A stretch of DNA of 64,000 nt from Didymella arachidicola (Eukaryota; Ascomycota; Dothideomycetes; Pleosporales; Didymellaceae): contig CM049997.1 in assembly GCA_016630955.3 (NCBI GenBank), positions 1,393,501-1,457,500 of the forward strand, given 5' to 3'. Made by a program: the position numbers and the translations under genes. Of the stretch, positions 1 to 11,000 are shown piece by piece. Position 1 is the first letter of the stretch. Every line of letters starts with the position of its first letter. The notes below the pieces were generated by a model. That model was not told the origin of the DNA and did not search any database. It saw nothing but the letters and a program-made list of their open reading frames with translations.

Positions 1-751
1 GCTAGTGCTTTTTCGGCCTACCCTCGACTCTCCTAATTCGCTCAGTAGTCTCCATTTCCATATTGACATGCAGACACGTGCAGGAGGCAGGTACTAGAAT
101 GATGCATGGAAGCAGGGGTGCGGTGTATGTACGAACGGGCATGATCTCTGAGGGGGCAATTCTAACGAACCTTGGAATATGCAGCAGCTGAGCATGGCGC
201 CTTCCCGTCGACCACATGGTGAACACATGCGCGACTGGATGCAGGCAAAACCAGGTGAACGGTCATATGCATAATCTCCACAGAATGTTCTCGCATCCGA
301 AACGACGCCATTAAAAGTCTGCACACCTTTAGCAGCCGCGTTCTGACTGCGTACATGTCAAGCATGTCACCGGTTGAGCTCGGCCATGACTGCCTCAAAG
401 AGTCAAAAACGGCGTGGAGCCGTGACCGAGCAAATCTCGCGCCATAGTCTAGAAATGCCGTAGCGCAGTGATCGTCTGAAAGTCAAATGTGTTCCCTTTA
501 GCGTTGGCTTTAGCATTGTTACCCTCAGGATGACTATAATGACAAACAGTAGTCAAGATTGTGGTAGCGTCCGCTGTTGCGAAAGATAATGCATGGCAAT
601 TAAAGGTGATGAGAAAGACTGCTGTACTATGCTACGCTTCGCTGTGCTAAAGCCAAATATAGGGCGAATAATCAACGCCATACGAATCAAAATTGGTGGG
701 GCCAAAGCTTACAACCCATGTGAAACCCAACAGTACATTTCCCTCCGAATC
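1..751. other. Intergenic stretch at window edge
   Basis: I see no supportable gene here. Short open frames exist on both strands, but none has recognisable motifs or splice partners. The right part is the downstream flank of the minus-strand CDC6 gene. Confidence 0.6.
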
Positions 752-2753
752 TCAGTGGTCGTGCAGAATGCCCTTCAGAATACTGCTGCCAGCACCAGTA
801 AGAGCGTTGTCAAGCTCGGCAGTGCCTACAGCACTTGCAACCCTGCGATCCTCGACAACAACACCAGGGAATCCACTTGTCTTCCTGCCTCTTCTACTAG
901 GCGTACCAGCATCAGCGACCAGCGAGCCAGTCTTGCCCTCGACAGCCGATATAAGCGAGAGCGTCTCCAGGCTGCCCACGATGTCTCGGAACTCAGTGCT
1001 GGTGAGGGGATGAAGAATGTTCTCGCGCTTGCAGAGCAGCGTGTAGGCTTCGAATAACTCCTTAATAGTCGGGGCAGTGCCGTGAGATCTCGATGGTGTG
1101 CTCAGAACACTGTCGCCCGCCGAGGTGCGCTTCTTCCGCTCGATAGCTGCCAGAGAGCATAGGACAGCCTTCTGTTGAAGATTGAGGTTTTGCAGGCGCT
1201 GAGTGGTACCATTACTGAAGACTGCGGCGGTAATCTTTGCCATATGGGCGATAGTCGCCCGAGGGGCGGTCTCTACAGTGAGCTGCGCCAGAGAGGCTGC
1301 AAGCGCGTCCTGCGCTGTTTGCTTAGATGGCGATCTGACAGCAACTGGTGAGAGGTTGGGGTTCTCGACCAAAGGCGTCTTGGAGGGGGAAGGCGTAGGA
1401 GACGGTGTGATTTCAGCTGCTTTGATGGCATGCTGACTCCTTGTATCGGCCTCGATCAGATCGATGGCTCTTCGGCATATATCCAGAGCTTTGCGCAGAT
1501 CGCCTGATTGTGCAGCGACCTTCTTGGACAGGAACATAATAGCAGTCGGGTGGACGAAGGGCAGCTGATCAGATCCAGCTGGTTGCAGCGCCTTCAACTT
1601 TGATGTGATGACCGAGGAGATTTGCTGTGCGGTGTATGGCAGGAACGGAAGAAGATGAGGTTTCAAGCCACGCGCTTTCAGCCGAGGGAGGAAGCGGTCC
1701 GTGAAATCGAGGGCGTTCGCAATACCAACAAGGACTAAGCCCGAGGACTTCTGCAAAGACCATTCGAAGATGTTGTACAGCAGATCAATATCCAACTCGA
1801 GCAGGTGGTCGACCTCGTCGAATGTGACAACATAGGGCGTCTTGCGCTGTACGAACAGTCGCCTGAGTTCTTCCATCTCGTCGCCCTCGGTTATCTCGGT
1901 GATGTCCACGAACTCTTCAAGAAGCGTTCTGTATAGGTCCACGGCGTTCTTGATGCTCATGCAGTTGATGTAGCCCGTCTTTGCAGATCCATCAGCCGCA
2001 ACCGTCCGGCACACATCGTTGACGAACGCGCTCTTGCCAGTACCCGGCGGACCTGACACGTAGATGCATCCAGACTTCTTGCTTTTCGTCCGGGTGGAGA
2101 TGAAGTCGTGCAGTTCAGCACGCTCGGCGTCGCGTCCAAACAGCACCGTGGGTGCAGACCCGCGTGCGAAGACTTGGCGGGCTTCATTGTAGATCGTGGG
2201 CGCCGTACTTCGCGGTGTGCCGGATGTGTGCGGTGTACGAGGCGTCAATGGTCGACCAGCAATGATGAAGCGCCGTGAAGGGGTAACTGCGACCTTGCTA
2301 GAAAGCGCGTCGCGGTGCCGCGGTGTGGAGGGCGTATAGGCGGTTGTTTCTGTTCGAGCAGAGACTTTGGCTGGCGAGTTCTCTTTCGCAGCTGATAGTG
2401 GCAGGCGCGATAGGGCCGTCTTTGCTGGTGTTGCGCAGGTCCTCTTTCCGCGTTTCGAGCGCGGCTCTTCCTCCACCTCCTCGCCCATCTCCACGCCCAT
2501 CTCCACGTCCAAACATGGCTCAACGTGCGCATCCTGCTTTTTCGGTGTGACGAATGGGTTCTCTGTCTCTGCCTCATCAAGAATAACAAAGGCCGTCTGC
2601 CGTGTCGCGCGTTTCGAGGTGGGAGTGACGTCTGCTGAACGCGTGAGCTTCGCGTGTTCTGTGGAGAGAGAAGGGGGAGCGTCAATGGCACTTACCTAGC
2701 TTCGCTGTGCGAGCAGCACTGCGCGTTCTCTTGCCGAGCACTGTAGAGGGCAT
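752..2753 (-). CDS. CDC6: Cdc6/Cdc18 replication-origin licensing ATPase
   Basis: AAA+ ATPase that joins ORC on origins and loads the MCM helicase in the nucleus (family knowledge). Two exons, 2753-2696 and 2658-752, give about 654 residues. The 37-nt intron has a GTAAGT donor, a pyrimidine tract and a CACAG acceptor. The start at 2753 gives MPSTVLGKRTRS, the usual fungal Cdc6 opening; the longest open frame alone begins at a TTG and would miss it. A basic, Ser/Thr-rich N-terminus is followed by Walker A GPPGTGKS near residues 222-229, a Walker B with FDEVDHL, the AAA lid, and a C-terminal winged-helix region. TPSR/TPRT-type sites in the N-terminus suit CDK control (inference). Orc1 is the main alternative, but there is no BAH domain. 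Confidence 0.93.
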
Positions 2754-3277
2754 CTTGGATATGTGGAAGGTGCAATGCGTGGTGGAGGCAGGTGCACCTG
2801 AGATTGGATGAGAGAGGAAGGCGCTGCACGGCACGAACGCGAAACTCGAAGTCGCGACGCGTTAAGAGCTACCGATCGGGTTAGCGTTTTTGTCCGCCTC
2901 ACGAACCGCGCCTTAGCGTGGGCACGTCTCATCCCTCAACAACGCCGTGACTTCGATCGTCGCGAACATGTTAGGTTCTGCATCCAGATTTCCGAAGGCC
3001 GACACACTGCTCTGCATTTGCTATGAACGACTGCTGAGATCTTGACCTTAGTCTGGCGGCTGCCGCCTGCCATATTCCCCACTTTCATAGGCGCCAGCCC
3101 TCACTATCGGCGCATTGAAGGCAACGAAGAGGCACTCTTTGCCCATATCTTAGTTGGTAGATGTCGCCTGACTCCCGAGCGTCTCTGTGACCGAAGATAT
3201 AAGAGACCGATTGCGGACTTGGATGAGCAGCTTACAACCATGACGACTGAACACGATGCCACTGCCCCTATCATAGT
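2754..3277. promoter_or_regulatory. Divergent promoter region between CDC6 and the DUF4246 gene
   Basis: A gap of about 520 bp lies between two divergent starts, so it should hold both promoters. I could not assign individual binding sites. The DUF4246 start is uncertain, and its 5' end could extend into this gap. Confidence 0.5.
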
Positions 3278-5147
3278 ATGCCAGCGCAACGGCTCAGCCA
3301 CCAATACAGGAGAGATACTGATCTTCCCCAGCTCCCGGGATTCGGCCTCCCATATGATGACTGGGGCGAGGATCCTGCAGAATATGCGCAGTCAATCTCA
3401 GCCGTGATGAACTGGGCTCACGATGTTACGACAATACGAGAGAGGTGCATGCTGTTCTTCATTGATAGCATATCGGACAAACCAGACTGGGCACGCAAAG
3501 TACACGACGAAAACATCGTCTCTAGGTGGAAGCAAGAGGCTAAGGAGCTCGACTGGGATCAGTGTGTCGAGGGCGGTGACTTCTCGGACAAGATGTTCGC
3601 ATACGTAAGTCGCAGACACCGAAACCGGGTTCCAAACTCACGATTTGTAGTGCATTGAGGAACTGCGCTACAAGGCCAAAATACTCGAAAAAACCGGCGT
3701 GATGCCCGTATTCGATGCTTCTTCCTGTGTCTTGAAGTCTGATGTGGCAGTGCCCGTGGACCTGAAAGAGGCATTACGCAAGGCGATCGCACCACTCGAA
3801 GCAGTCCCTGAGAACCAAAAAGATTGGCATCCAGGGTCTGACGGTACGGTCCTGGACCTAGTGCATCCTTCACTATTTCCACTTGTATACGGACGCTCAC
3901 GTATACTACCGGATTCGACAATGACCCTTGACAACAGCCTCGCCAGCATAGGCAAAGGTGTCGTTGTGCCAGTACCCGAGGGATGTTCCAATGATGAGGC
4001 AAGTCAAGACTCCACATCGCTTTGGTCACATCGCTTCCAGTGGCTTCCTTGCAACGTCTCGTTCCCCGATGGAGAGAATGCACAGATAGATTCGTACATC
4101 AACAATCTGCATCCTCAGGATTACCAAGGCCTGTATCATGTACTCGAGAGAATCATCACCATGGCCGTTCCTTTTTGGAACGTTGTTTACCAAAGCGTCC
4201 ACGATCAGGGGATGCTGGCAACTAGTTTACGCATCCAGTGCGATACAATCAGCTACACGTATCCAGATGGCTATAATGAAGACGGACCCGAAGGATTCGA
4301 CGAGGACGAGGACGAACTCTGGGAGTACAACGAAACCCAAAGGATCTACAGTCTGCCAGAGCCCAAACCATGGTCGGGGCACGACATCACCATTGATGAT
4401 GTAGAGTCAAAATGGGGGTTCCTCGATCTCCTTGACACTGCCAAAGAGGAACAGCCCAATGGCAAGAAGCTACAGGTCATTGTCAAATTAGCCAACATCC
4501 ACCTAACACCTGAGAAGCCAGAGTACAAAGGCGGCGCTTGGCACATCGAAGGCCAACTCAACGAACACATTGTCGCCACTGCATTATACTATTACGACAA
4601 CGACAACATCACCGACTCGAGACTGCACTTCCGGACCAAGGTCGACGGAACCTACTTCGCGGACGACATCAAGTACGAGCAAAGCGACAACGTTGGCTTC
4701 CGAACAATCTGGGGCATCGAGAACGACGCGGACGGCCAGCAAGTCTTGGGCAGCGTACTGACACGTGAAGATCGCCTGATCGCGTTTCCCAATGGATTCC
4801 AGCACCGCGTTGGGGATTTCAAACTCGTCGATCCCACGAAGCCAGGACACCGCAAGATTCTAGCGTTGTTCCTGGTTGCGCCCACGATTCCAATCATCTC
4901 GACTGCGAATGTGCCGCCGCAGCAGCGCGACTGGTGGGCGCGAGAAGTCAAGCTGGACGAGAGTAGGGTCGGGCAGCTGCCTGCGGAGCTGGTTGATATG
5001 ATTGCTGAAGGCGTGACGGACTTTCCCATTGGCTTGGATGATGCGAAGAGGCTTCGTGAGGAGCTCATGGCTGAGCGAGGGAGGATGAATGAGGCTGTTG
5101 AATATGAGATGCTCAAGGATCAACGGTTCAACTTTTGTGAGCACTGA
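3278..5147 (+). CDS. DUF4246-family protein, possible 2-oxoglutarate/Fe(II) oxygenase fold
   Basis: Two exons, 3278-3604 and 3651-5147, encode about 607 residues. The 46-nt intron runs from GTAAGT to TTTGTAG. An N-terminal LPGFGLPYDDWG block, FQWLPCNVSF and SYINNLHP match the DUF4246 family from memory. A WHIEG motif puts His407 and Glu409 in an H-x-E pair. Downstream, FQHRV has His494, followed by basic residues in GHRKI. That arrangement resembles a 2OG-Fe(II) oxygenase triad, but this is inference. An acidic loop (DGPEGFDEDEDELWEY) lies in the middle. The start codon is the first in-frame ATG and is uncertain. There is no signal peptide. Substrate is unknown. Confidence 0.85.
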
Positions 5148-5576
5148 TGTCTTGTGCGCCAAATCAACAACGACAACAAAATTGATGTAGCCTTGGAAAC
5201 GATTAAAACATGCCAGAGGTGCGTGATTGGCCTCTGACTAACCCCTGTAATTCCTAACGCTGCATTCTTATTGCCGACTTTCTGTGTGAATCGAAAGTCT
5301 AGTACCGTGGTTTGCGGAACACCGACCAGAAGTTCGCTCAGTGTGACCCTGTCTTTGATACAGTGCTCGTACCGACATCGTGCTGGATGCCAAGCAGCAG
5401 TAAGGACGAGGCCGCTGAGGGCATCAAGGCGTCGTACAGTTGCAATTTCTCCGCGAATATAATGTGTACTAAACAAGTGTGTGAAGCTATGGTTGTCCAA
5501 CTCCGTCTAGGCCATTCCTTCCATCTAACTCTTGGGTCTGCATCCTGCATGACAAGGTCGTTCAACTCGCCGAAGT
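5148..5576. other. Convergent 3' intergenic gap
   Basis: The DUF4246 gene and the FMN oxidase gene end facing this gap. It probably holds their 3' UTRs and polyadenylation signals. No gene or repeat was seen. Confidence 0.5.
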
Positions 5577-6860
5577 TCAATGTATCCCAATAGCCTTGAC
5601 ACTGCTGAACAAATCGTCCTCCCTGACCAGCACGCTCCGATTCAAATCCTTCTTGCTCACGCTAGGAATGCCCGACAGATGCAACGTCAACTCCAGCTCG
5701 CCCACCAGACTCTTTAGCACGTGCGCAACACCCTGTTCACCCTCAAGAGCGAGACCATAAACATAAGGTCTCCCGATGAGAACGCAATCTGCTCCCAGCG
5801 CCAACGCCTTTGCAATATCGGCACCCGACCCCACTCCGCTGTCAAAGAAAATGCTAAGCGCATCGCCAACTGCATCCTTGATATGCGGCAGCATGCCCAA
5901 ACTGCTGTTCCCGCCATCCTGCTGTCGTCCGCCATGGTTACTGACGACAATACCCTGCACGCCCACCTCGACTGCTTTCTTGGCATCAGCAACTGTCTGG
6001 ATTCCCTTGAGCACAATGGGCCCATCCCAGTGCTCCTGCAGGAACTTGATATCTTCCCACCCCTTGCTCATCCCAGGAAAGATGGTACGCATCCACTCCG
6101 GCGCCGCGGTGTCCATTTTCTCCTCGACCCCGACGCCATGGCGCTCTCTGAATTGCGTCCTGAACGCGGGGTCTGTGAGCCCGGACGCCAAGCCAATGCG
6201 GTCGGAGCGCATGAAGGGATTGTAGCCGTTGTCCATGTCGCTGGGTCGCCAGCCGAGGATGTACGTGTCCAGGGTCACGAAGAGCATGGTGTAGCCTGCC
6301 TTTTTTGCGCGGTTCAGGAGAGAAATGGTGATGTCGTCGTGTTCGCGACTCGGCCAGTAGAGCTGGTACCAACGCTGCCCGTCTTCGCCGTTGGCCTTGG
6401 CAACGTCCTCGATGGTGGCAGCTGCTGCGCTGCTGAAGATGTAGGGTATTGCTTCCTTCGCTGCGGCTTTGGTTGCCGCGATCTCGCCGTCCGGGTTGAA
6501 GATTTTGAGCACGCCCACGGGTGCCATTGCGATTGGGAACTGCAATTTCTCGCCTAGGATTTCGGTGGTTAGGTCTGGGAAGTCATTTGTTTTGACAAGG
6601 CGCCGGGGCACGATGGACCATTTTTTGAAAGCAGCGCGGTTCTTGTTTGTGGTCTCCCGCGTTCCCGCACTGCCGTAGACGTAACCTTGTGCTTCCGATG
6701 AGAGGCGTGCATTTGCTAGTTCTTCCCACTTATCGGCCTGAAACGTGAGCGGTGGACGTTCGAAGGAGAGGCCTTTGTTGTAGATTTCCATCTCGTACTG
6801 GTAGCCATCCTGCTCAGGGCGGTGGTCTGCAAACTTGGGGTGGAAGTGAGTCTCAGGCAT
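5577..6860 (-). CDS. FMN-dependent alpha-hydroxy acid oxidase, lactate 2-monooxygenase-like
   Basis: Single-exon gene of 427 residues in the (S)-2-hydroxy-acid oxidase TIM-barrel family, which oxidises L-lactate-type substrates with FMN. Visible family motifs are FPIAMAPVG, the FSSAAAATIEDVA block, WYQLYWPSREHDD, and LGWRPSDMD, which is typical of the lactate 2-monooxygenase branch. The catalytic stretch is VSNHGGRQQDGG, with the active-site His and Arg. Gln replaces the usual Leu in GGRQLDG. FFDSGVGSGADIAKALALGAD supplies the phosphate-binding region and IGRPYVYGLA ends the barrel. There is no heme-binding cytochrome b2 domain and no clear organelle signal, so a cytosolic oxidase is likely. 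The product could be pyruvate plus peroxide or acetate plus CO2; sequence alone does not decide. Confidence 0.9.
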   Translation of the reverse strand: MPETHFHPKFADHRPEQDGYQYEMEIYNKGLSFERPPLTFQADKWEELANARLSSEAQGYVYGSAGTRETTNKNRAAFKKWSIVPRRLVKTNDFPDLTTEILGEKLQFPIAMAPVGVLKIFNPDGEIAATKAAAKEAIPYIFSSAAAATIEDVAKANGEDGQRWYQLYWPSREHDDITISLLNRAKKAGYTMLFVTLDTYILGWRPSDMDNGYNPFMRSDRIGLASGLTDPAFRTQFRERHGVGVEEKMDTAAPEWMRTIFPGMSKGWEDIKFLQEHWDGPIVLKGIQTVADAKKAVEVGVQGIVVSNHGGRQQDGGNSSLGMLPHIKDAVGDALSIFFDSGVGSGADIAKALALGADCVLIGRPYVYGLALEGEQGVAHVLKSLVGELELTLHLSGIPSVSKKDLNRSVLVREDDLFSSVKAIGIH

Positions 6861-7531
6861 GTTGGAAATACGTTGCTAGACCAGACTTGATCGTGGAAGG
6901 GCAGGTCTTTGAAGGCAGATTATGTTTGTCAAAATCGAGAATAGGCGGAAGGTTCGGAGCTGGTCGAGCGCCATGACGTTCGACAGGAGCGTCACGTCAG
7001 GGTTTACGCTAGACATTGTGTCGAATTCGTGAATTGGCTCTCTGCTTAGATGTGGCATGATCTAGCTTCTGATAAGCATGACGGTTCTTGATGAGCATCC
7101 GAAGATGTGCTTGCACACGCGCGTGGCCGAAAGCTTAGCACGGGAGCTACAGCGCCTGGATGATTTCCCAATGCTTAGCAGTCGATCGGTAAGCCTTGCT
7201 GTTCTTGGAAGCTCTGACCGAGAAGATCATGGTTTTCGACAGTATGGTGGGGTGGCGGGCCGAATGATCATGATATGACATCACTCATTCATCACCGCAG
7301 GATCTACACGCGACGAGGGGCAGACGCGCTGAGGATGAGAAAACGTGAGGCTGTTTGGTGCGACACCACCTGGGTGTCAATCGTTGAATGCATGCTAGAG
7401 CGTGTCGTGTCTATCGTCTAATTCTATGGTCCATAGCAATCTGCAGTGTTGCCAGATGCGGACCCCATGCAATGCATGTCCCAAACTCCATCAATGCGTG
7501 AGGAAAATAAATCTTGCAAACCACGAATCAC
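6861..7531. other. Intergenic, upstream of FMN oxidase gene
   Basis: This should contain the promoter of the minus-strand FMN oxidase gene and the 3' flank of the dehydrogenase gene. No credible open frame or repeat was found. Confidence 0.5.
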
Positions 7532-8501
7532 CTAGTAGCTTACGCAGCCTCCATCAATCTTCAGGCAGCCTCCAGTCATGAATCTTGAGTCGTCACTGGC
7601 AAGGAAAGCGACTACACTCGCAACATCGTCGGGCTGCCCAAGGCGGGGGAGGTTGGTATCTTCCCTGACTTCCGCGAGGTTCTCAGGGCTCCAGCCTTCC
7701 TTGTAGCCTGGCGTGGCGATGATGCTGGTGTGGATGGTGTTGACACGGATGTTGAACTGGCCAAGCTCCTCGGCAGCTGATAGCGCAAGACCGCGGACAG
7801 CAAATCGCGATGTTGAGTAAATGGCCTGATCAGGGAATCCTCGGAGTCCGGCAATAGAAGACCTGAAAATGATCGACCCGCCGTTTCCAAGGACGCGCAT
7901 AGCTGCTGCAACGTGCTTCACGCAGAAGAAAGCTGAATGTTTGTTAGCGAATTGCGATGTGAAAGCTCACGACTCGAATCTTACCTGACTTGACGTTGAC
8001 ATCCATGACGTGTAGATAGTCTTCCTCTGTCTGGTCGAACAAGCTCTTGGCCTCGTCTCGCACGCCAGCGTTGAGAAGAGCAATGTCCAGACGATCGAAT
8101 CTTTGCAGGGTCTTTTTGACGCAAGCCTCAACATCCTCTTCTATTGTTGCATCAGCAGCAATGGTGAGGAGCCGCGACTCGATCGGTACACCAGTTGGCA
8201 AGGCCGCTCTCAGTACGGGAATAGCGGCTTCAAGCGCAGGCTGGTCAATGTCGACAATGGCGACGGTCGCGCCCTCTACAAGCAATCGCCCGGCGGTTTC
8301 AATACCGATCTTGCCGCCTCCACCGAAGATGATAGCGACCTGGCCGTCGAGTCGCAACCTGGAAAGGGGCTTGTTCAGGGCCATGCTTGTGGGTGCGCGC
8401 TCCATTCCTGGTCGAACGGTCTTGTTCATGTTGGGTACGATGATTCCCGAGCTCGATCTCGAGAGTGTCGAGTTGACTGAGTTCTGGCGGCTTGGAATCA
8501 T
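7532..8501 (-). CDS. Short-chain dehydrogenase/reductase with Arg replacing catalytic Lys
   Basis: Two exons, 8501-7985 and 7932-7532, give 305 residues. The 52-nt intron has a GTAAGA donor and a TTCAG acceptor. A polar N-terminal extension of about 50 residues precedes a Rossmann segment VAIIFGGGGKIG, where the usual TGxxxGIG starts with FGGGG. LLNAGVRDE is the NAG motif. The active-site region reads SSIAGLRG then YSTSRFAV, so the family YxxxK is YxxxR here. The C-terminus has NTIHTSIIATPG and FMTGGCLKIDGG, typical of classical SDRs that use NAD(P)H. The Lys-to-Arg change could weaken or shift activity. Later in-frame ATGs could be the real start. Substrate is unknown. Confidence 0.88.
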
Positions 8502-11000
8502 GTTGGCGGCTGAATTGCAATGTCCTGAATACGTGTCGATAATGACGGTGGGTGGAGGTTCACAGTAGCGTGAGCGTCAAAGTCGTCCGGTGTTGGTGGT
8601 AAACTGTTTCCTTCTCTTCCAAAATGTGTCGACACGCACGCGGGTGTCCTCCCACGCCATCCTTATCAGCAAATGATCCATATATGAGAATGACGTATCG
8701 GAGACCCTAGGCAAAAGATTTTGCACCGGTGTAACGCCCCGTTGCGGCTCTTGCAGCTGGTTGGATCCACCGCCCCAAATTTTCTACCCAATGTCCGGTG
8801 GTTTTCGTCATGGCCGGACTTTCGCCGCAACTCGCGACACCGCTATCAAGACATTTCAAGCAATAGCGGCGGTTGATGCACACACGGTGTCCACTGTATC
8901 CAGCTTTATCGTCTCCAGGCGGGGTGCTCATTTGCCCTGCCAACTCTGTTATGGGGATATGGCGGGGAAGCAATAAGGCAGAGCCCACCCTCCATCCACG
9001 GCACGACGCCGACTCGCACTCGAACCGCTGAGCTTCAGATGTACGGTTCACGAGCTGCTGCTTTAGTTTCGGCATGACATCCGAACTCCTGAAGTTGGAG
9101 CGACTGAGCGGTGTAGGATGCGTTGCTGAAAGAAGAGCTGTGGTTGGGTACTACTAGGATCTGAGGTCAGCTGTCAACGTGGCAGGATAAAGTTTGTGGG
9201 TGCGACAATCAGAAGAGGTAAGCATAGTTTCCAATGGTCGATCACTCAAATCTGATAGTTGCTGCGCTATGCCTCCATCCGAGGTGTGTTCACATGTGAG
9301 ATCTGCCTAATTTGGGTGAGAGATGTATCTGCCAGCACCATCAAGGACCTTCACATTCGCCGCTGTTCCTTGACTGCCATCGATCCCTCTGGATTCTTGA
9401 GCCTCGTGTTGCCCTTCTTCATCCGAGAGATGATTGATGAGTATGTCAAAGGCTGATTCGAGTAAAAAGTAAGAGGGCGGCCGGGCAGGGATTTGAAACT
9501 GTTTGTGGCTGATTTGTAGAGAAGGTTTAGGTTGACTGTCTTGTAGCTAGGGCGATCTGGGAGCATGAGCAGGACTATACTAGGGCGTAAAGCAGGTCAA
9601 GGAAGCTTCGGAGGCAGCACCTTTTTAATCACAGACTTAACTGTTGTGCAAAGCTGCTTCTTGTCTGATGTGTGTACTTCGATGTATTGTGATGCACAAT
9701 GAACAATGAGGTTCTTGCTGATTCTACTTGCTCACGCATCATCAGCTGGGGAGTAGCAAAGTCCTTGTAAGACGAAACGTCTAGTTCTGGGACATGATAC
9801 GCTACTTGATCTATTCCACAAAAGCCGGTGCGCGTTCCATACTTGCTTCGATGTGTGCTGCTCTGCTCGCTGTGTTATCTCGGTGTATGTCGAGTAGACA
9901 AGAACTGGTAGCTTAGGATGGGACTAGATCACTGCTGTTGAAACCTAATACCTCCCTTTGCTTCGTCGATGAGTTATCGCGACTATTCCTACCTACTGAC
10001 TTTGTCGGGCATGAGGCTTAGGCCCTTTCTTGCTATCGACAGAACACACATCAGGAGTATCACAACAAGAGTCCACACGGGCGAGACTTTATAGACATGG
10101 CGTTGTCGTCTGATCAGCAGCGACGTGCCGGCACGGTGGAGGAATGTTAAGACGTGGGTGTTGCCTGGTGGGCGAGCAGCCTAATATGCAAGCCATTGAG
10201 CACATGTCAAGGGGGACTTGAATGTGGCGTAGTCGATTCAGTCGTTGCGTGGCGTCTCGCATGGAGAACACCTGGACCCATAGAAAGAGTCGTCTTTCGG
10301 GAGGCGTTATGCAGGACCGTTAGTCAGTCTGTGCCAGATCCTCCTGGTTGCGCGTCCACAAACATCGTCCAGACAAGATGATCGATGTTGCCTCGAGTCG
10401 AAATGAGACGCGGAATACTGCCACGCTTCGCCACTGCCTTGGACGTTGTCTGTTGGGCTCAGCGTGCCTGACGATCAACATGGCTCTGTCCCTGTTGCGA
10501 CTATCATAAACCCTGGGTAGCTGCACCGAGCGAGTAGGCAGCGGCGTGCGCCCAGCCAGAGGCGTTGCGTAGCTGTGGTTCTGCTCGCCAGGTCAAAGAG
10601 AAGAAAGATCAAGATCCACTCCAAACAGTGGCTGTTGGCTGTGTGATGTTCATCGCAGACCGGTCGCAGGCAAGTCGACTCGGGCATGCCGATCACTGCC
10701 CTAAAACAGTACTACCAGGCTGGGCTAGTGTGTGGCTATATCTCGGCAACCTGGGACAGCGCAACGCGACGTCGAATTGGTTAACTGATTCAGTCATGTT
10801 TCTGGCTCTGGATGCTGTTTTCTCGAAGAAAAAAGCCGATGGAGGTGCCTGGTGTTGGTCAGCTACACCTTTCAAGGTTATTCGTTGAGGCTTCGTGCAG
10901 CTGCAGACGGTGCTCGTCAAGCACTGCTGTTGCTGCTGCTCTCGACTCCGGCAGACGGCTATGCGGATGGCGGTGGCGCAGCGCATCATCGCGATCCTGG
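8502..11000. other. Large gene-poor intergenic stretch
   Basis: About 2.5 kb with only short, unrelated open frames on both strands. None shows a domain, signal peptide or convincing splice partner. It lies between the dehydrogenase promoter and the GC-rich leader of the C2H2 gene. I see no tRNA-like structure or transposon ends. Confidence 0.5.

Noticed and set aside
5721..6557. 278-codon plus-strand open frame
   Set aside because: It lies antisense inside the FMN oxidase gene and has no motifs; it is a shadow frame.
8707..9075. 122-codon minus-strand open frame considered as a small gene
   Set aside because: Scattered cysteines do not form a known motif, and there is no signal peptide or good start context.
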